Shown: piece by piece, positions 22,780-31,509 of the stretch
How the letters are laid out: every line of letters begins with the position of its first letter
How positions within the stretch are numbered: position 1 is the stretch's first letter
Source of the DNA: JACVRW01 sp963764665
Lineage (GTDB): Bacteria; Actinomycetota; Thermoleophilia; Solirubrobacterales; Thermoleophilaceae
Direction: 5' to 3'
DNA length: 64,000 nt
Assembly: GCA_963764665.1 (NCBI GenBank)
Contig: CAVXTL010000008.1
Location: forward strand, 127,280 to 191,279
Notes under the pieces: generated by a model
The model's database searches: none
The model's input: only the letters and a program-made list of their open reading frames with translations
What the model was told of the DNA's origin: nothing
Translations under genes and position numbers: made by a program

Positions 22780-24474
22780 TCAGCGCCGCGGGCACGAGAT
22801 CGCGCTGACCCGCGGAAGCGAGTCGAGCGTTCGCGCCAGTTGCAGGCGCTGGCGCACCCGCTCGGCGCTGATCCCGAGCCTCTGCGCGGTGCGCTCGGCC
22901 GAGCCGGTGCGGTCATACAGGAGCCGGGCGCGTGCCAGCCCGCGCAGCAGTTCCCGCGGCAGCGCCGGAGGCGGGAGCGCCCGGCGCGGCGCGCCCACCC
23001 GGCGGAGATCGCGGAACGCCGCGAGCAGCTGGGGGCGCCGGGCTCCGGGCCCGGCCTCGGGGAAGATCCGCACCTGCATGCTGCCGGTGATGAGGCTGAG
23101 GTCGCCCTGGCCGATGTCGATTAGCAGCCGGCCGTCCCGCACGCTGGCCTGGTAGTTGTGCTGGTCGATGCCGCTGGCGGTGGTGCGGCCCGTGCAGACG
23201 GACTCCACCTGAATCTGCAGCCCGCGTGGGCATGCGCCGACCAGGTAGCGGGCGCAGTCGTCGTAGTAGAAGAAGTAGGAGCGGAGCGAGCGGCCGGTGC
23301 GGTATGCGTCCACCCCGCCGAGGAGGACGTCTCCGTAGCGCCGCCCGAGCCAATACGCCGGGCTGTTCCTGGAGGGATTGATGCCGCGCAGGTCCAGCTC
23401 CACGCGCGGCGGGCGCCGCGTGGCGCCGCAGCGGCCGGGGCCGCTGGGGCCTGCCGATCCTGGGCGCCATGCCGGATCGTCGCTGTCCGGCGACCCGTTG
23501 GTGAGCCAGGTGAGGCACGCTCCGCCGGCCCCGATCGAGTAGATCTCGGTGCCCGATCCGGGTGGTTGGTCGCGCGTGTTGCGGTTGCCCGCGAACGCGA
23601 TGCGCCTGCCGTCCGGGGACCACGACGGCGAGCCCTCGTTGCCGCGGCTGTGGGTCAGGCGCTCGAGATCGGTGCCGTCGGCGTCCATCACGTACAGCTC
23701 GGCGTTGTAGGAGCACTCGTCCGACCCGCACCAGATCCCGTTGCGGTCGCGCACGGAGGCGAACGCGATGCGGCTGCCGTCGGGCGACCAGGCCCCGCTG
23801 CCGGCATCGGCCGCGAGCAGCCGGGCGCCCCCTCCCTCGGCGTCCATCGTGTAGAGCGCGGGGCGGAAGCGGTAGCGCCGGTCCAGCGCCGTGCGGGTGT
23901 AGAGGATCCGGCGCTCCGTCAGGGGACCACGCCGGCGCGCCGAACTGCGCCAGACCCGTCGCCCAGGCGGCTCGCGCTGCAGGACGCGCCGGCCGCTGCC
24001 ATCGACTTCCACCACCATGATCGCGCTCTCGAGCCGTCCGTCCTCGGAGCTCCAGCGCGTGTAGGCGATCCGGCTCCCGTCGGGTGACCACGCCGGTTCG
24101 AGCGACTGGATCCTCCTCGCCGGGCTCCGGTTATCGCGCGGGGGCGGCCACCGTGGAGGCCGGCCACGTATATCCGCGCGCCTGCCGGGTACCCACCGCG
24201 GCTCCTTCACGTAGGCGATGCGCGCGCCGTCGGGCGACCAGGCGGGTTGAGTGTCGCCGCCGTCGCGCCGGCCGAAGCGCCCGCCGGTCAGCCTGCGCAC
24301 GCCACTGCCGTCGGCGCGCATCAGGTGAAGGCGCTTTCCGAAGCTGAACGCGATCTGTCCGGGGGGCTCGACCGTCTTGCCCGCCGGGTTAGGCCGGCGG
24401 TCCGACGCCTGGCAGGCCGGGAGCGCAACGGCCAGGGCGATCGCGGCCACCGTGCGCCCGTGCCGCGGTCTCAT
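22780..24474 (-). CDS. PD40/TolB-like beta-propeller lipoprotein with C-terminal HTH-like segment
   Basis: 564 residues starting with a lipoprotein signal (lipobox LPAC). At least five TolB/WD40-like blades are recognisable by AWSPDGxRIAY or SWSPDGRRIAF repeats. Between 23,968 and 23,912 the reading frame loses this pattern, and an adjacent frame supplies GLAQFGAPAWSPDG, after which the original frame resumes with RRILYTR; this is a compensated pair of frameshifts. The last 40 residues (AQRLGISAERVRQRLQLART) look like a sigma-type helix-turn-helix, odd for an exported protein. Function unknown. Confidence 0.75.
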   Translation of the reverse strand: MRPRHGRTVAAIALAVALPACQASDRRPNPAGKTVEPPGQIAFSFGKRLHLMRADGSGVRRLTGGRFGRRDGGDTQPAWSPDGARIAYVKEPRWVPGRRADIRGRPPRWPPPRDNRSPARRIQSLEPAWSPDGSRIAYTRWSSEDGRLESAIMVVEVDGSGRRVLQREPPGRRVWRSSARRRGPLTERRILYTRTALDRRYRFRPALYTMDAEGGGARLLAADAGSGAWSPDGSRIAFASVRDRNGIWCGSDECSYNAELYVMDADGTDLERLTHSRGNEGSPSWSPDGRRIAFAGNRNTRDQPPGSGTEIYSIGAGGACLTWLTNGSPDSDDPAWRPGSAGPSGPGRCGATRRPPRVELDLRGINPSRNSPAYWLGRRYGDVLLGGVDAYRTGRSLRSYFFYYDDCARYLVGACPRGLQIQVESVCTGRTTASGIDQHNYQASVRDGRLLIDIGQGDLSLITGSMQVRIFPEAGPGARRPQLLAAFRDLRRVGAPRRALPPPALPRELLRGLARARLLYDRTGSAERTAQRLGISAERVRQRLQLARTLDSLPRVSAISCPRR

Positions 24475-24483
24475 GGACCGACC

Positions 24484-25236
24484 CTATTCCGACGCCGATA
24501 GCGAGTCCAGGTCGTCGCGCCAGTTGCGCTCGACCGTGGCCAGCGGCTGGTCGAAGGCCTCGGCGATCAGCCCTCGCGCTCCGCGCTCCAGCGGACTCGT
24601 GGCCAGCGCGGCGGCCACGTGCACGCCGCGCTCCTCTTCCAGCATCGAGAACAGCGTGCCGCCCAGCAGCATCGCATCCGAGGGCGCCGGAGGAAACTCG
24701 GGGCGCCCTCCCTCCCGCATCCGGCGCACGATCGCGGCCCGGAACAGCGGCGTCTGTCCGGCAAGCCAGGCGGCGGCGCCCTCGCAGAGCCATGCCCAGC
24801 GCACGTACTGGCGGAAGCGCGCGATCGAGAACGGGGGCGGAAGGTCCGGGTTGTTGGCGGCGAGCACGAGATGCGCGTACTCGTGGCGCGGCGTGAGCAG
24901 GAGCGCCTCGCTGGAGCCGGGCACCGCCGAGGCCCGGCGCTCGAGCGCGCTGGGCGCCAGCACGTGGATCTCGTGCTCCGCGAACCAGCCCGCAAAGTAG
25001 CGGCGACTGGCCGGCGCGGCCACCCGCCGGGCCAGCGGCAGCCAGGGATGCGCCAGGGAGAGGGCGATCGAGCGCGCGTGCATGACCACGGCGATCTCGA
25101 CCGGGATGACCTCGAAGAGGCTGGACAGGCTCTGCCGGAACTCCTCGAGATCCTCGAGCACCTCACCGGCCTGGCGGGCGTGCGCCGACTCGTGCCGGGC
25201 TGAGAACGACTCGGAAAGGCTCTCGACCCAGGCCAC
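24484..25236 (-). CDS. Putative gluzincin-type zinc metallopeptidase
   Basis: 250 residues without a signal peptide. PRHEYAHLVLAANN contains HExxH, and WLCEGAAAWLAGQ about 30 residues later supplies the third-ligand glutamate, the arrangement of MA-clan (peptidase-like) enzymes. The C-terminal LIAEAFDQPLATVERNWRDDL resembles the tail of peptidase MA-like proteins that tether the last helix. It lies 10 bases from the propeller lipoprotein gene and is transcribed toward it, so they may be co-transcribed. Substrate unknown. Confidence 0.65.
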   Translation of the reverse strand: MAWVESLSESFSARHESAHARQAGEVLEDLEEFRQSLSSLFEVIPVEIAVVMHARSIALSLAHPWLPLARRVAAPASRRYFAGWFAEHEIHVLAPSALERRASAVPGSSEALLLTPRHEYAHLVLAANNPDLPPPFSIARFRQYVRWAWLCEGAAAWLAGQTPLFRAAIVRRMREGGRPEFPPAPSDAMLLGGTLFSMLEEERGVHVAAALATSPLERGARGLIAEAFDQPLATVERNWRDDLDSLSASE

Positions 25237-25278
25237 GGACGGACTCTGACAGGCGGCTGGGTGTTGACCGGAGGCCGG

Positions 25279-25908
25279 CTAGGCCAGGACCGGCACGGCG
25301 TCCGACGCGATCGCCTCGATCTGCTCCGACGCACGCTCGAACTCGTCGTCGGAGAGCACCGGGGTGCCCTCGAAGGGCAGGTCCCGGTAGAGGTCGATCC
25401 AGGAGCGGCAGCCCTGGTACTCGGGACGAACCTTGACCGTGACCGGACGCGGGATCCGGTAGGTCCGCAGCACGATCACGTGCAGCGGGTGGCGGCGCTT
25501 CCAGGCCAGCCGCTTCTCGGCGTAGTCAGGAGTCCAGATGTAGTACGGCGAGAGCGCGTCGATCGCGCGCGGATCGGTGATCAGGTAGCTCGCCGAGACC
25601 TCGGCCCAGGCGCGGATGCGCACGCGGTCGGGCTGCGGGATGCCCCCGTCCTGGATCAGCGCCTCGGCGGGCGGCTCGCGGTCGGGCCACACGCCCTCCT
25701 CGAGTGCGCGCTCGAGCTCCGGCACGTGCGACTGGCGGACCAGGTCGTTGCGCTGGTGGTCGAAGGTCGGGTAGAGGAAGAAGCGATCGTGCTCGATCTC
25801 GAAGTGCTTGTTCTCCTCGCGAATACCGCCCTTGCGCAGGGTCAGCAGCTGCTCGCCCTCGGCGAGCGCGCGCACGGTCACAGCCCATTCTTTTATTGCT
25901 ACTGGCAT
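25279..25908 (-). CDS. DUF1802 family protein
   Basis: 209 residues. The N-terminus (IKEWAVTVRALAEGEQLLTLRKGGI), the strand HFEIEHDRFFLYPTFDHQR and the C-terminal RPEYQGCRSWIDL match the conserved blocks of DUF1802, a family with no assigned function. No membrane segment or signal is seen. I use the ATG at 25908 since the conserved domain begins directly after it; the frame is open to a TTG at 25926. Confidence 0.75.
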   Translation of the reverse strand: MPVAIKEWAVTVRALAEGEQLLTLRKGGIREENKHFEIEHDRFFLYPTFDHQRNDLVRQSHVPELERALEEGVWPDREPPAEALIQDGGIPQPDRVRIRAWAEVSASYLITDPRAIDALSPYYIWTPDYAEKRLAWKRRHPLHVIVLRTYRIPRPVTVKVRPEYQGCRSWIDLYRDLPFEGTPVLSDDEFERASEQIEAIASDAVPVLA

Positions 25909-26026
25909 AGGGGAGGAACTCTCCAAGTCGCGCCCGTGTGATTGGTGCCTCGCTGGTCAGGCGGGCGCGGACTCGGGATTCTTACGAAAGACCGGCCCGG
26001 TTTCAAGCTTTCGGATCCGAGTGGCT

Positions 26027-26935
26027 TCAGGGTGCTCGGCCGGCAAGCTTGGCCACGGCGGCGAAGTCGAGCTCCCCGAGGCCCTCCTCGGCGGCTTCCG
26101 CGTAGAGGCGCTCGGCCACCTCGGCCATCCGCAGCTCGATCCCGAGCGCCCGGGCCTCGGCCAGGCAATGCCGCACGTCCTTGAGCATGTGCTCGAGCTT
26201 GAAGAGCGGCTCGAAGTCGCCGTCGAGCATCGGCCTGGCCTTCAGCTCCAGCATCGTGGAGGCGCTCGAGCCCGAGCCGGCCACCCGCAGGAACCGCTCG
26301 GGGTCTACCCCCGCGGTCTTGACCATGGCCAGGGCCTCCGCGAGCGCGGCGGCGTTGATCGCCGTGACGGTGTTCGCGATCACCTTGGTCATCGCCCCGT
26401 GCCCGGGCGGCCCCACGTGCACCACCAGCTCGCCCATCGCCTCCAGCAGTGGCTCGGAGCGCGCGAACGCGTCCTCCTCGGCGCCGACCATGATTGTGAG
26501 CGTGCCGGCCTCGGCCTTCGGGCGCGAGCCGGTGACCGGCGCGTCCACGAACGCAAGCCCGGGCTCGCGCAGCCGCTCGCCGATAGCCAGCGCCGCGCTG
26601 GGGGCGATCGTCGACATGTCCACGCAGAGCGCGCCCGGCCGCAGCGCCGCGGCTGCGCCGCGGTCGCCGAGCAGCACGGCCTCGACCTCCGGGGCGTCCA
26701 CCACCATCGTGATCGCGGCGTCGGCGCCCTCGGCCGCCTCGGCCGGAGTGGCCGCCGCCACCGCGCCGTGCTCGGCCGCGAAGCGCTCCGCCTTCTCGGC
26801 CGTCCGGGTCCAGACGGCAAGCTCGAAGCCGGCCCCGGCCAGGTTGGCCGCCATCGGCCAGCCCATGATCCCGAGACCGAGGAACGCCACGCGCCGTGGC
26901 GCGCCGTTGTCCTCAGGGCTCTCCATGTCCACCAC
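26027..26935 (-). CDS. NAD(P)-dependent beta-hydroxyacid dehydrogenase (3-hydroxyisobutyrate/tartronate semialdehyde type)
   Basis: 302 residues. The Rossmann fingerprint is VAFLGLGIMGWPMAANL at about residue 15, the substrate loop is FVDAPVTGSRPKAEAGTL, and the catalytic lysine is in GAMTKVIANT near residue 184. It should oxidise or reduce a small beta-hydroxyacid. It overlaps the hydantoinase B gene by 23 bases, so all three genes probably form one operon that processes a common metabolite. GTG 26935 and ATG 26926 are both possible starts. Confidence 0.88.
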   Translation of the reverse strand: MVDMESPEDNGAPRRVAFLGLGIMGWPMAANLAGAGFELAVWTRTAEKAERFAAEHGAVAAATPAEAAEGADAAITMVVDAPEVEAVLLGDRGAAAALRPGALCVDMSTIAPSAALAIGERLREPGLAFVDAPVTGSRPKAEAGTLTIMVGAEEDAFARSEPLLEAMGELVVHVGPPGHGAMTKVIANTVTAINAAALAEALAMVKTAGVDPERFLRVAGSGSSASTMLELKARPMLDGDFEPLFKLEHMLKDVRHCLAEARALGIELRMAEVAERLYAEAAEEGLGELDFAAVAKLAGRAP

Positions 26936-28397
26936 CTCCTGGGGTCTCGATTCGCAGCCGGTCTCCGGGCTCGAGCGCCCCCGAGGCCTTCGGGGGAAGC
27001 TCCGTCCCGTTCAGCAGGTTCCTACCCGATGCGCCCGGAAGGCCGCCGTCCGCTCCGGGAGGGCGGTGACGGCGGCGCTCGGTGATCAGCGAGAAGCGCA
27101 TGCCGGCCAGCGCCTCCACCTCCCGCACGACGCCGTCGCCGCCACGGGTGTGGCCATCCCCTCCGGAGCCGCGCCGCAGCGAGTACTCCACGGCCCGCAG
27201 CGGGAACTCCAGCTCGAGCGCCTCGATCGGGGTGTTGAGCGTGTTGGACATGGCCACGTGCACGCCGCTCGGGCCGTCGGCGTCCGGGCAGGCGCCCTGG
27301 CCGCCGCCGGTGGTCTCGTAGTAGGTGAAGTCGCGGTTGCCGAGCGTCAGGTTGTTCATCGTCCCCTGGCCGCACGCCCGACCGAACGCGGCGAGCACCA
27401 GGTCGGCCACCCGCGACGAGGTCTCCACGTTGCCGGCGGCCACGGCCGCGGGCGGCCGCGCGTTGAGGATCGAGCCCTCGGGGGCGCACACGGTAAGCGG
27501 CCGGTACGCGCCGGCGCAGGGCGGCACGTCGGGGTCGGTGAGCACCCGCAGCGCGAAGTAGCAGGCGGACACGGTCACGGCGAGCGGGCAGTTGAGGTTG
27601 CCTTCGTGCTGGTCGGCCGTGCCGCCGAAGTCGAGCTCCATCTCGTCGCCGGACACGGTCGCGCGCAGCCGCAGCTCGAGGTCGCCGTCGGCGGCCTCGA
27701 GAACGTCGTGCGCCTCCCGTGACCCGTCCTCGAGCTCGGCGATCCGGGCACGGGTGCGGCGCTCCGCGTAGTCCTGCGTCTCGCGCAGGCCGGCGCGCAT
27801 GGTCTGGAGCCCATAGCGCTCCAGGAGCGCCCCGACCCGCTCGGCGCCCGCGCGGCCCGCCGCGAGCTGGGCGCGCAGGTCGGCCTCGCGCTGGCGCGGG
27901 TTGCGCATCCGGCCGGCGAGCTCGCGCAGCACGTCGTCGGTCAGCCGGGTGGGCGGGATCACCACGCCCTCGTCCGCAAGGGTGCGCGAGTCCGCCGGCA
28001 TGCTGCCGGGCTCGCGCGCGCCCACATCCGCGTGATGGGCTCGGCTCGCGGCGAAGCCGAACAGCTCGCCCGCGTGGAAGAGCGGAGCGATCACGGTCAC
28101 GTCGGGCAGGTGTGTGCCCCCGCGGTAGGGGTCGTTGAGGATCCACGCGTCGCCGGGCGCGTGGTCCTCGCCCAGCACCGCGGCCACGGCCGCGGGCATC
28201 GCGCCCAGGTGAACCGGGATGTGCTCGGCCTGCATGACCATCGCGCCTTCGGCGTCGAACAGCGCAGTGGAAGCGTCGCGCCGTTCCTTGATGTTGGCCG
28301 AGTGGGCCGAGCGCACCAGCACGGCGCCCATCTCCTCGCAGGCGGCGCGCAACGCGCCGAGCATCACCTGCAGGGTCACGGGGCCGATGCCGCTCAC
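26913..28397 (-). CDS. hyuB: Hydantoinase B/5-oxoprolinase beta subunit
   Basis: 494 residues matching HyuB: VRSAHSANIKERRDAS near the start, HIPVHLGAMPAAV, GDAWILNDPYRGGTHLPDVT, FDFGG-type AELDFGGTADQHEGNLNCP, and the C-terminal GGSGGDGHTRGGDGVVREVE. With HyuA it hydrolyses hydantoins, 5-oxoproline or carboxylates a ketone in an ATP-dependent way. Overlap with hyuA is 4 bases (ATGA). Confidence 0.9.
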   Translation of the reverse strand: MSGIGPVTLQVMLGALRAACEEMGAVLVRSAHSANIKERRDASTALFDAEGAMVMQAEHIPVHLGAMPAAVAAVLGEDHAPGDAWILNDPYRGGTHLPDVTVIAPLFHAGELFGFAASRAHHADVGAREPGSMPADSRTLADEGVVIPPTRLTDDVLRELAGRMRNPRQREADLRAQLAAGRAGAERVGALLERYGLQTMRAGLRETQDYAERRTRARIAELEDGSREAHDVLEAADGDLELRLRATVSGDEMELDFGGTADQHEGNLNCPLAVTVSACYFALRVLTDPDVPPCAGAYRPLTVCAPEGSILNARPPAAVAAGNVETSSRVADLVLAAFGRACGQGTMNNLTLGNRDFTYYETTGGGQGACPDADGPSGVHVAMSNTLNTPIEALELEFPLRAVEYSLRRGSGGDGHTRGGDGVVREVEALAGMRFSLITERRRHRPPGADGGLPGASGRNLLNGTELPPKASGALEPGDRLRIETPGGGGHGEP

Positions 28398-30355
28398 GAC
28401 GCGCGCTCCAGGATCACGGCGTCCGCGCCGGCCACGGCGCTCCAGCCGGGAGGCACCACCAGCGTCGAGCCCTCGAGCTCGAACACCGCGGGCCCGGCCA
28501 GCCGCGCCTCGCCAGGGCCGAGCACGCGCGCCTCGAGCTCATCGCCCGCGATCACCACGCGCCGCGTGCCGCGCTCGTCGGCGGTGGCCGCGGCGCTCGG
28601 CCGCGGCTCCGGCCCGGGCGTGGCCGCGGTGACGCGCACGGTCACCAGCTCGAGCTCGGCATCGTCGTCGCGGTAGCCGTAGCGGGTCTTGTGGGCCTGG
28701 TCGAACTCGCGTCGCAGGTGGTCCGCCGCCGCGTCCGGCGGGGCCTCGACCGGGAGCTCGAAGGCCTGGCCGGCGTAGCGCAGCTCATAGGTCGCGCGCA
28801 GCTCCGCGTCCGGGTCGCCCAGCTCGTGGCGGGCACGTGCCGTCAGCCGGTCGAGCGCCGCGGCGAGGCTCTCCTGCGTCAGCTCCGTGCCGCCCAGCAG
28901 CACGCTCTCGACCACGTCACGGCGGTGCTCGGAGAGCACCAGTCCGAGCGCCGACAGCACGCCACCGGTGTTCGGCACGATCACGCGGCGCATCTCGAGC
29001 TCGTCGGCGATCTCGGCGGCGTGGAGCGGCCCGGCGCCCCCGAACGCCACCAGCGCGAGGTCGCGCGGGTCGATCCCGCGCTCGACCGTGACCACGCGCA
29101 CCGCCGCGGCCATCTCGCTGTTCGCGACCCGCACGATCCCCAGCGCGGCATCGACCACGTCCAGGTCGAGCTCTCGCGCCAGCGCGGCCACGGCCCGCTC
29201 GGCGGCAGCGCGGTCCAGCGACACGTCGCCGGCCAGCGGCGACCCGTGGTCGAGGCGGCCCAGCAGCAGGTTGGCGTCCGTGACCGTCGGCAGCTCGCCG
29301 CCGCGTCCGTAGCAAGCGGGGCCGGGTTGGGCTCCCGCGGATCGCGGACCGACACGGAGAGCCCCGCCCGCGTCGCGCCAGGCGATCGACCCGCCGCCCG
29401 CGCCCACCGTGTGCACGTCGACCATCGGCAGCGCCAGCGCGCGACCCCCGACCGACCGCCCCATGCCCACCGCGGCGCCGCCGCCGAGCGTCAGCGACAC
29501 GTCGCAGGAGGTGCCGCCCATGTCGAGCCCCACGGCATCGCCGAGGCCGGCTCCCGCGGCGGCCCGGGCCGCTCCCACGGCGCCTCCCGCCGGGCCGGAG
29601 AGCACGGTCCAGGCGGCGTGGCGCGCGGCCGTGGCCGCGTCGGCGGCGCCGCCGCTCGACAGCATCACCTCGGGCTCAGGGAGGCCGGCCTGCCCGCAGC
29701 GCTCGACGAGCCGCTCCAGGTAGCCGCGGAGGAGTGGGGAAAGGGCGGCGTCGACCACGGTGGTCGCGCAGCGCTCGTACTCGCGGAACACCCCCGCGGT
29801 CTCGTGCGAGGTGGACACGTGCACGCCGGGGTGGGCGCGCTCCACGAGCGCGGCCGCGCGCTGTTCGTGGTCCGGGTGGCGGAAGCCCCAGAGCAGGCAC
29901 ACCGCGGCGGCCTCGATGTCGAGGCCTTTCAGCTGCTCCGCCAGCGCCGTCTCGTCGAGCTCGCGCAGCACTCCGTCCGGGCCGGTGCGCTCGGGCACGG
30001 GCACGCGCAGCTCCGCGGGCACCAGCGGGGGTGGATGGGAGGCGCACAGCCGATAGAGCTCGGCCCGAGCCTGTCTGCCCAGCTCCTCGATGTCCGTGAA
30101 CCCGTCGGTGGCTAGCAGCGCGGTGCGCGCCACCCTCCCCTCGAGCAGGGCGTTGGTGGCCACGGTCATCCCGTGCACGAAGCGCTCGACCTCCTCGGGC
30201 CGGGCGCCGGCCCTGTCGAGCGCCTGGCCGACCGCCCGCAGGACGCCTTCCGACTGGTCCTCGGGAGTGGTGGGCGCCTTGGCCGTGACCAGGGCGTCCG
30301 GCGTGAGCAGCGCGGCGTCGGTGAAGGTGCCGCCAACGTCCACGCCGAGGATCAC
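28394..30355 (-). CDS. hyuA: Hydantoinase A/5-oxoprolinase alpha subunit
   Basis: 653 residues. The N-terminal ATP-binding phosphate loop is MILGVDVGGTFTDAAL, followed by the ASKHA-like fold; TVLSGPAGGAVGA and GLDMGGTSCDVSL are the second nucleotide-binding elements. The C-terminal region has the YELRYAGQAFELPVE block of this family. It couples ATP hydrolysis to ring opening with HyuB. It is the first gene of the three-gene operon. The exact substrate among hydantoin, oxoproline, acetone or N-methylhydantoin cannot be decided here. Confidence 0.9.
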   Translation of the reverse strand: MILGVDVGGTFTDAALLTPDALVTAKAPTTPEDQSEGVLRAVGQALDRAGARPEEVERFVHGMTVATNALLEGRVARTALLATDGFTDIEELGRQARAELYRLCASHPPPLVPAELRVPVPERTGPDGVLRELDETALAEQLKGLDIEAAAVCLLWGFRHPDHEQRAAALVERAHPGVHVSTSHETAGVFREYERCATTVVDAALSPLLRGYLERLVERCGQAGLPEPEVMLSSGGAADAATAARHAAWTVLSGPAGGAVGAARAAAGAGLGDAVGLDMGGTSCDVSLTLGGGAAVGMGRSVGGRALALPMVDVHTVGAGGGSIAWRDAGGALRVGPRSAGAQPGPACYGRGGELPTVTDANLLLGRLDHGSPLAGDVSLDRAAAERAVAALARELDLDVVDAALGIVRVANSEMAAAVRVVTVERGIDPRDLALVAFGGAGPLHAAEIADELEMRRVIVPNTGGVLSALGLVLSEHRRDVVESVLLGGTELTQESLAAALDRLTARARHELGDPDAELRATYELRYAGQAFELPVEAPPDAAADHLRREFDQAHKTRYGYRDDDAELELVTVRVTAATPGPEPRPSAAATADERGTRRVVIAGDELEARVLGPGEARLAGPAVFELEGSTLVVPPGWSAVAGADAVILERAS

Positions 30356-30380
30356 CGGCGGGACGCTACGGGTACGGCGA

Positions 30381-30803
30381 TTAAGCCGCCGCTACCTCGA
30401 AGTCCTCTTCCAGGTGCTTGTGCGACGGGCAGTACTTCCCGCCGGGAAGCGGCACGCGCTGGCAGGGGGTGCCCCGCCGCGTGCTCGCGTGGCAGCAGGC
30501 GGGGCTGCCGTCGAAGGTCACGCCCGTGCGGAGCTGGCTGTCCACGTACTCGGTGGCGAGCTGGATGTGCTTCTCGACCAGCCGGTAGACGCGCATCTGC
30601 TCCGCGATGGGGAAGAAGTGGCGCACGTCGGCGAACAGGGTGTGCACCGGCCGTGCGAAGTAGTGCCGGTCGAGGGCGAGCCGCTCCATCGACGCCTCGC
30701 AGGCGCGCAGGAACCGCTGACGTGTGATGGCTGGATCCTCACCCTTCGTCGACACGACGGATGTGGACAGCTCCCGATAGATCGAGCGACTGAACTGGTA
30801 CAC
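30381..30803 (-). CDS. Conserved hypothetical protein with C-terminal Cys/His cluster
   Basis: 140 residues. The first 95 are helical and contain no obvious motif. The C-terminal CCHASTRRGTPCQRVPLPGG then KYCPSH shows a Cys/Cys/Cys/His pattern of the kind that binds a single zinc and often contacts nucleic acid (C-x-A-x-T-x-x-G-x-P-C). The preceding part (HYFARPVHTLFADVRHFFPI) is aromatic-rich. It follows its own 211-base upstream gap and precedes hyuA on the other side by 25 bases. I do not recognise a function. Confidence 0.7.
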   Translation of the reverse strand: MYQFSRSIYRELSTSVVSTKGEDPAITRQRFLRACEASMERLALDRHYFARPVHTLFADVRHFFPIAEQMRVYRLVEKHIQLATEYVDSQLRTGVTFDGSPACCHASTRRGTPCQRVPLPGGKYCPSHKHLEEDFEVAAA

Positions 30804-31014
30804 CGGGCCCTCCTTACCCCTGAGCGGTGGCCGCGCCTGGGGATCCTTTTCCCCCTGCCCTAGACGATTGAAACGCCTTCGGATGAAGCGCGGACGAAGC
30901 TCACATTAAGCTGGAATTACCGCATTCGCAAGCGTCCTAACCGCTCAGGAGGGCCGAAGTTTGGCCAGTCCGCACGCGGCTTTCCGCTCAACGAGCGGGT
31001 CCGAGACTGACCTG

Positions 31015-31509
31015 TCACTCCGTTTCGAGGCGCAGCAGCCAGTCCATTCGCCGGCGGGCGTAGAGCAGGGGCGCTCCCTCCTCGAGCCGGCCGCGCTCGA
31101 TGTCCCCCACCAGGATGGTGTGGTCGTACTGGGAGAAGCTCGCGGCGCGCCGGCAGCGCAGGTAGGCGAGCGTGCCGCGCAGCTCGGGCACGCCGTCGTC
31201 CCAGTGCCAGTCGAGCCCGGCGAACTTGTCGTCGCCCTTGCCGGCGAACAGATGGGCGAGGTCGCTCTCGTCGGCGCGCAGGATGTGCACGCCGAAGTGC
31301 TCGCAGCCCGCGAGGGCGTCGTGGCAGCGCGAGGCGTGGCTGACGGAGGCGAGCAGGGACGGGGGATGGGCGCTGTAGGACGTGACCGAGGTGGCGGCCA
31401 GGCCGCACGGCTGCCCGTCCGGCTTGCGGGCCGCGATCACCGCGACGCCCGAGGCCAGCGAGGACATCGCCTCGACGAAGATGGCGTGAATCTCCTGGTC
31501 GTCGCTCAT
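31015..31509 (-). CDS. Flavin reductase-like FMN-binding protein
   Basis: 164 residues with the split-barrel flavin reductase fold. Landmarks are SGVAVIAARKPDGQPCGLAA, then TSVTSYSAHPPSLLASVSHAS, and the late HTILVGDIERG strand, where flavin binding and dimer contacts lie in relatives such as HpaC. It probably reduces free FMN or FAD with NAD(P)H for a monooxygenase. It starts in the stop of nadB (ATGA overlap). Whether it serves L-aspartate oxidase, which uses its own FAD, is doubtful. Confidence 0.85.
   Translation of the reverse strand: MSDDQEIHAIFVEAMSSLASGVAVIAARKPDGQPCGLAATSVTSYSAHPPSLLASVSHASRCHDALAGCEHFGVHILRADESDLAHLFAGKGDDKFAGLDWHWDDGVPELRGTLAYLRCRRAASFSQYDHTILVGDIERGRLEEGAPLLYARRRMDWLLRLETE

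Noticed and set aside
25909..25926. TTG start at 25926 for the DUF1802 gene
   Set aside because: An ATG six codons in fits the start of the conserved domain better and there is no ribosome site before the TTG.
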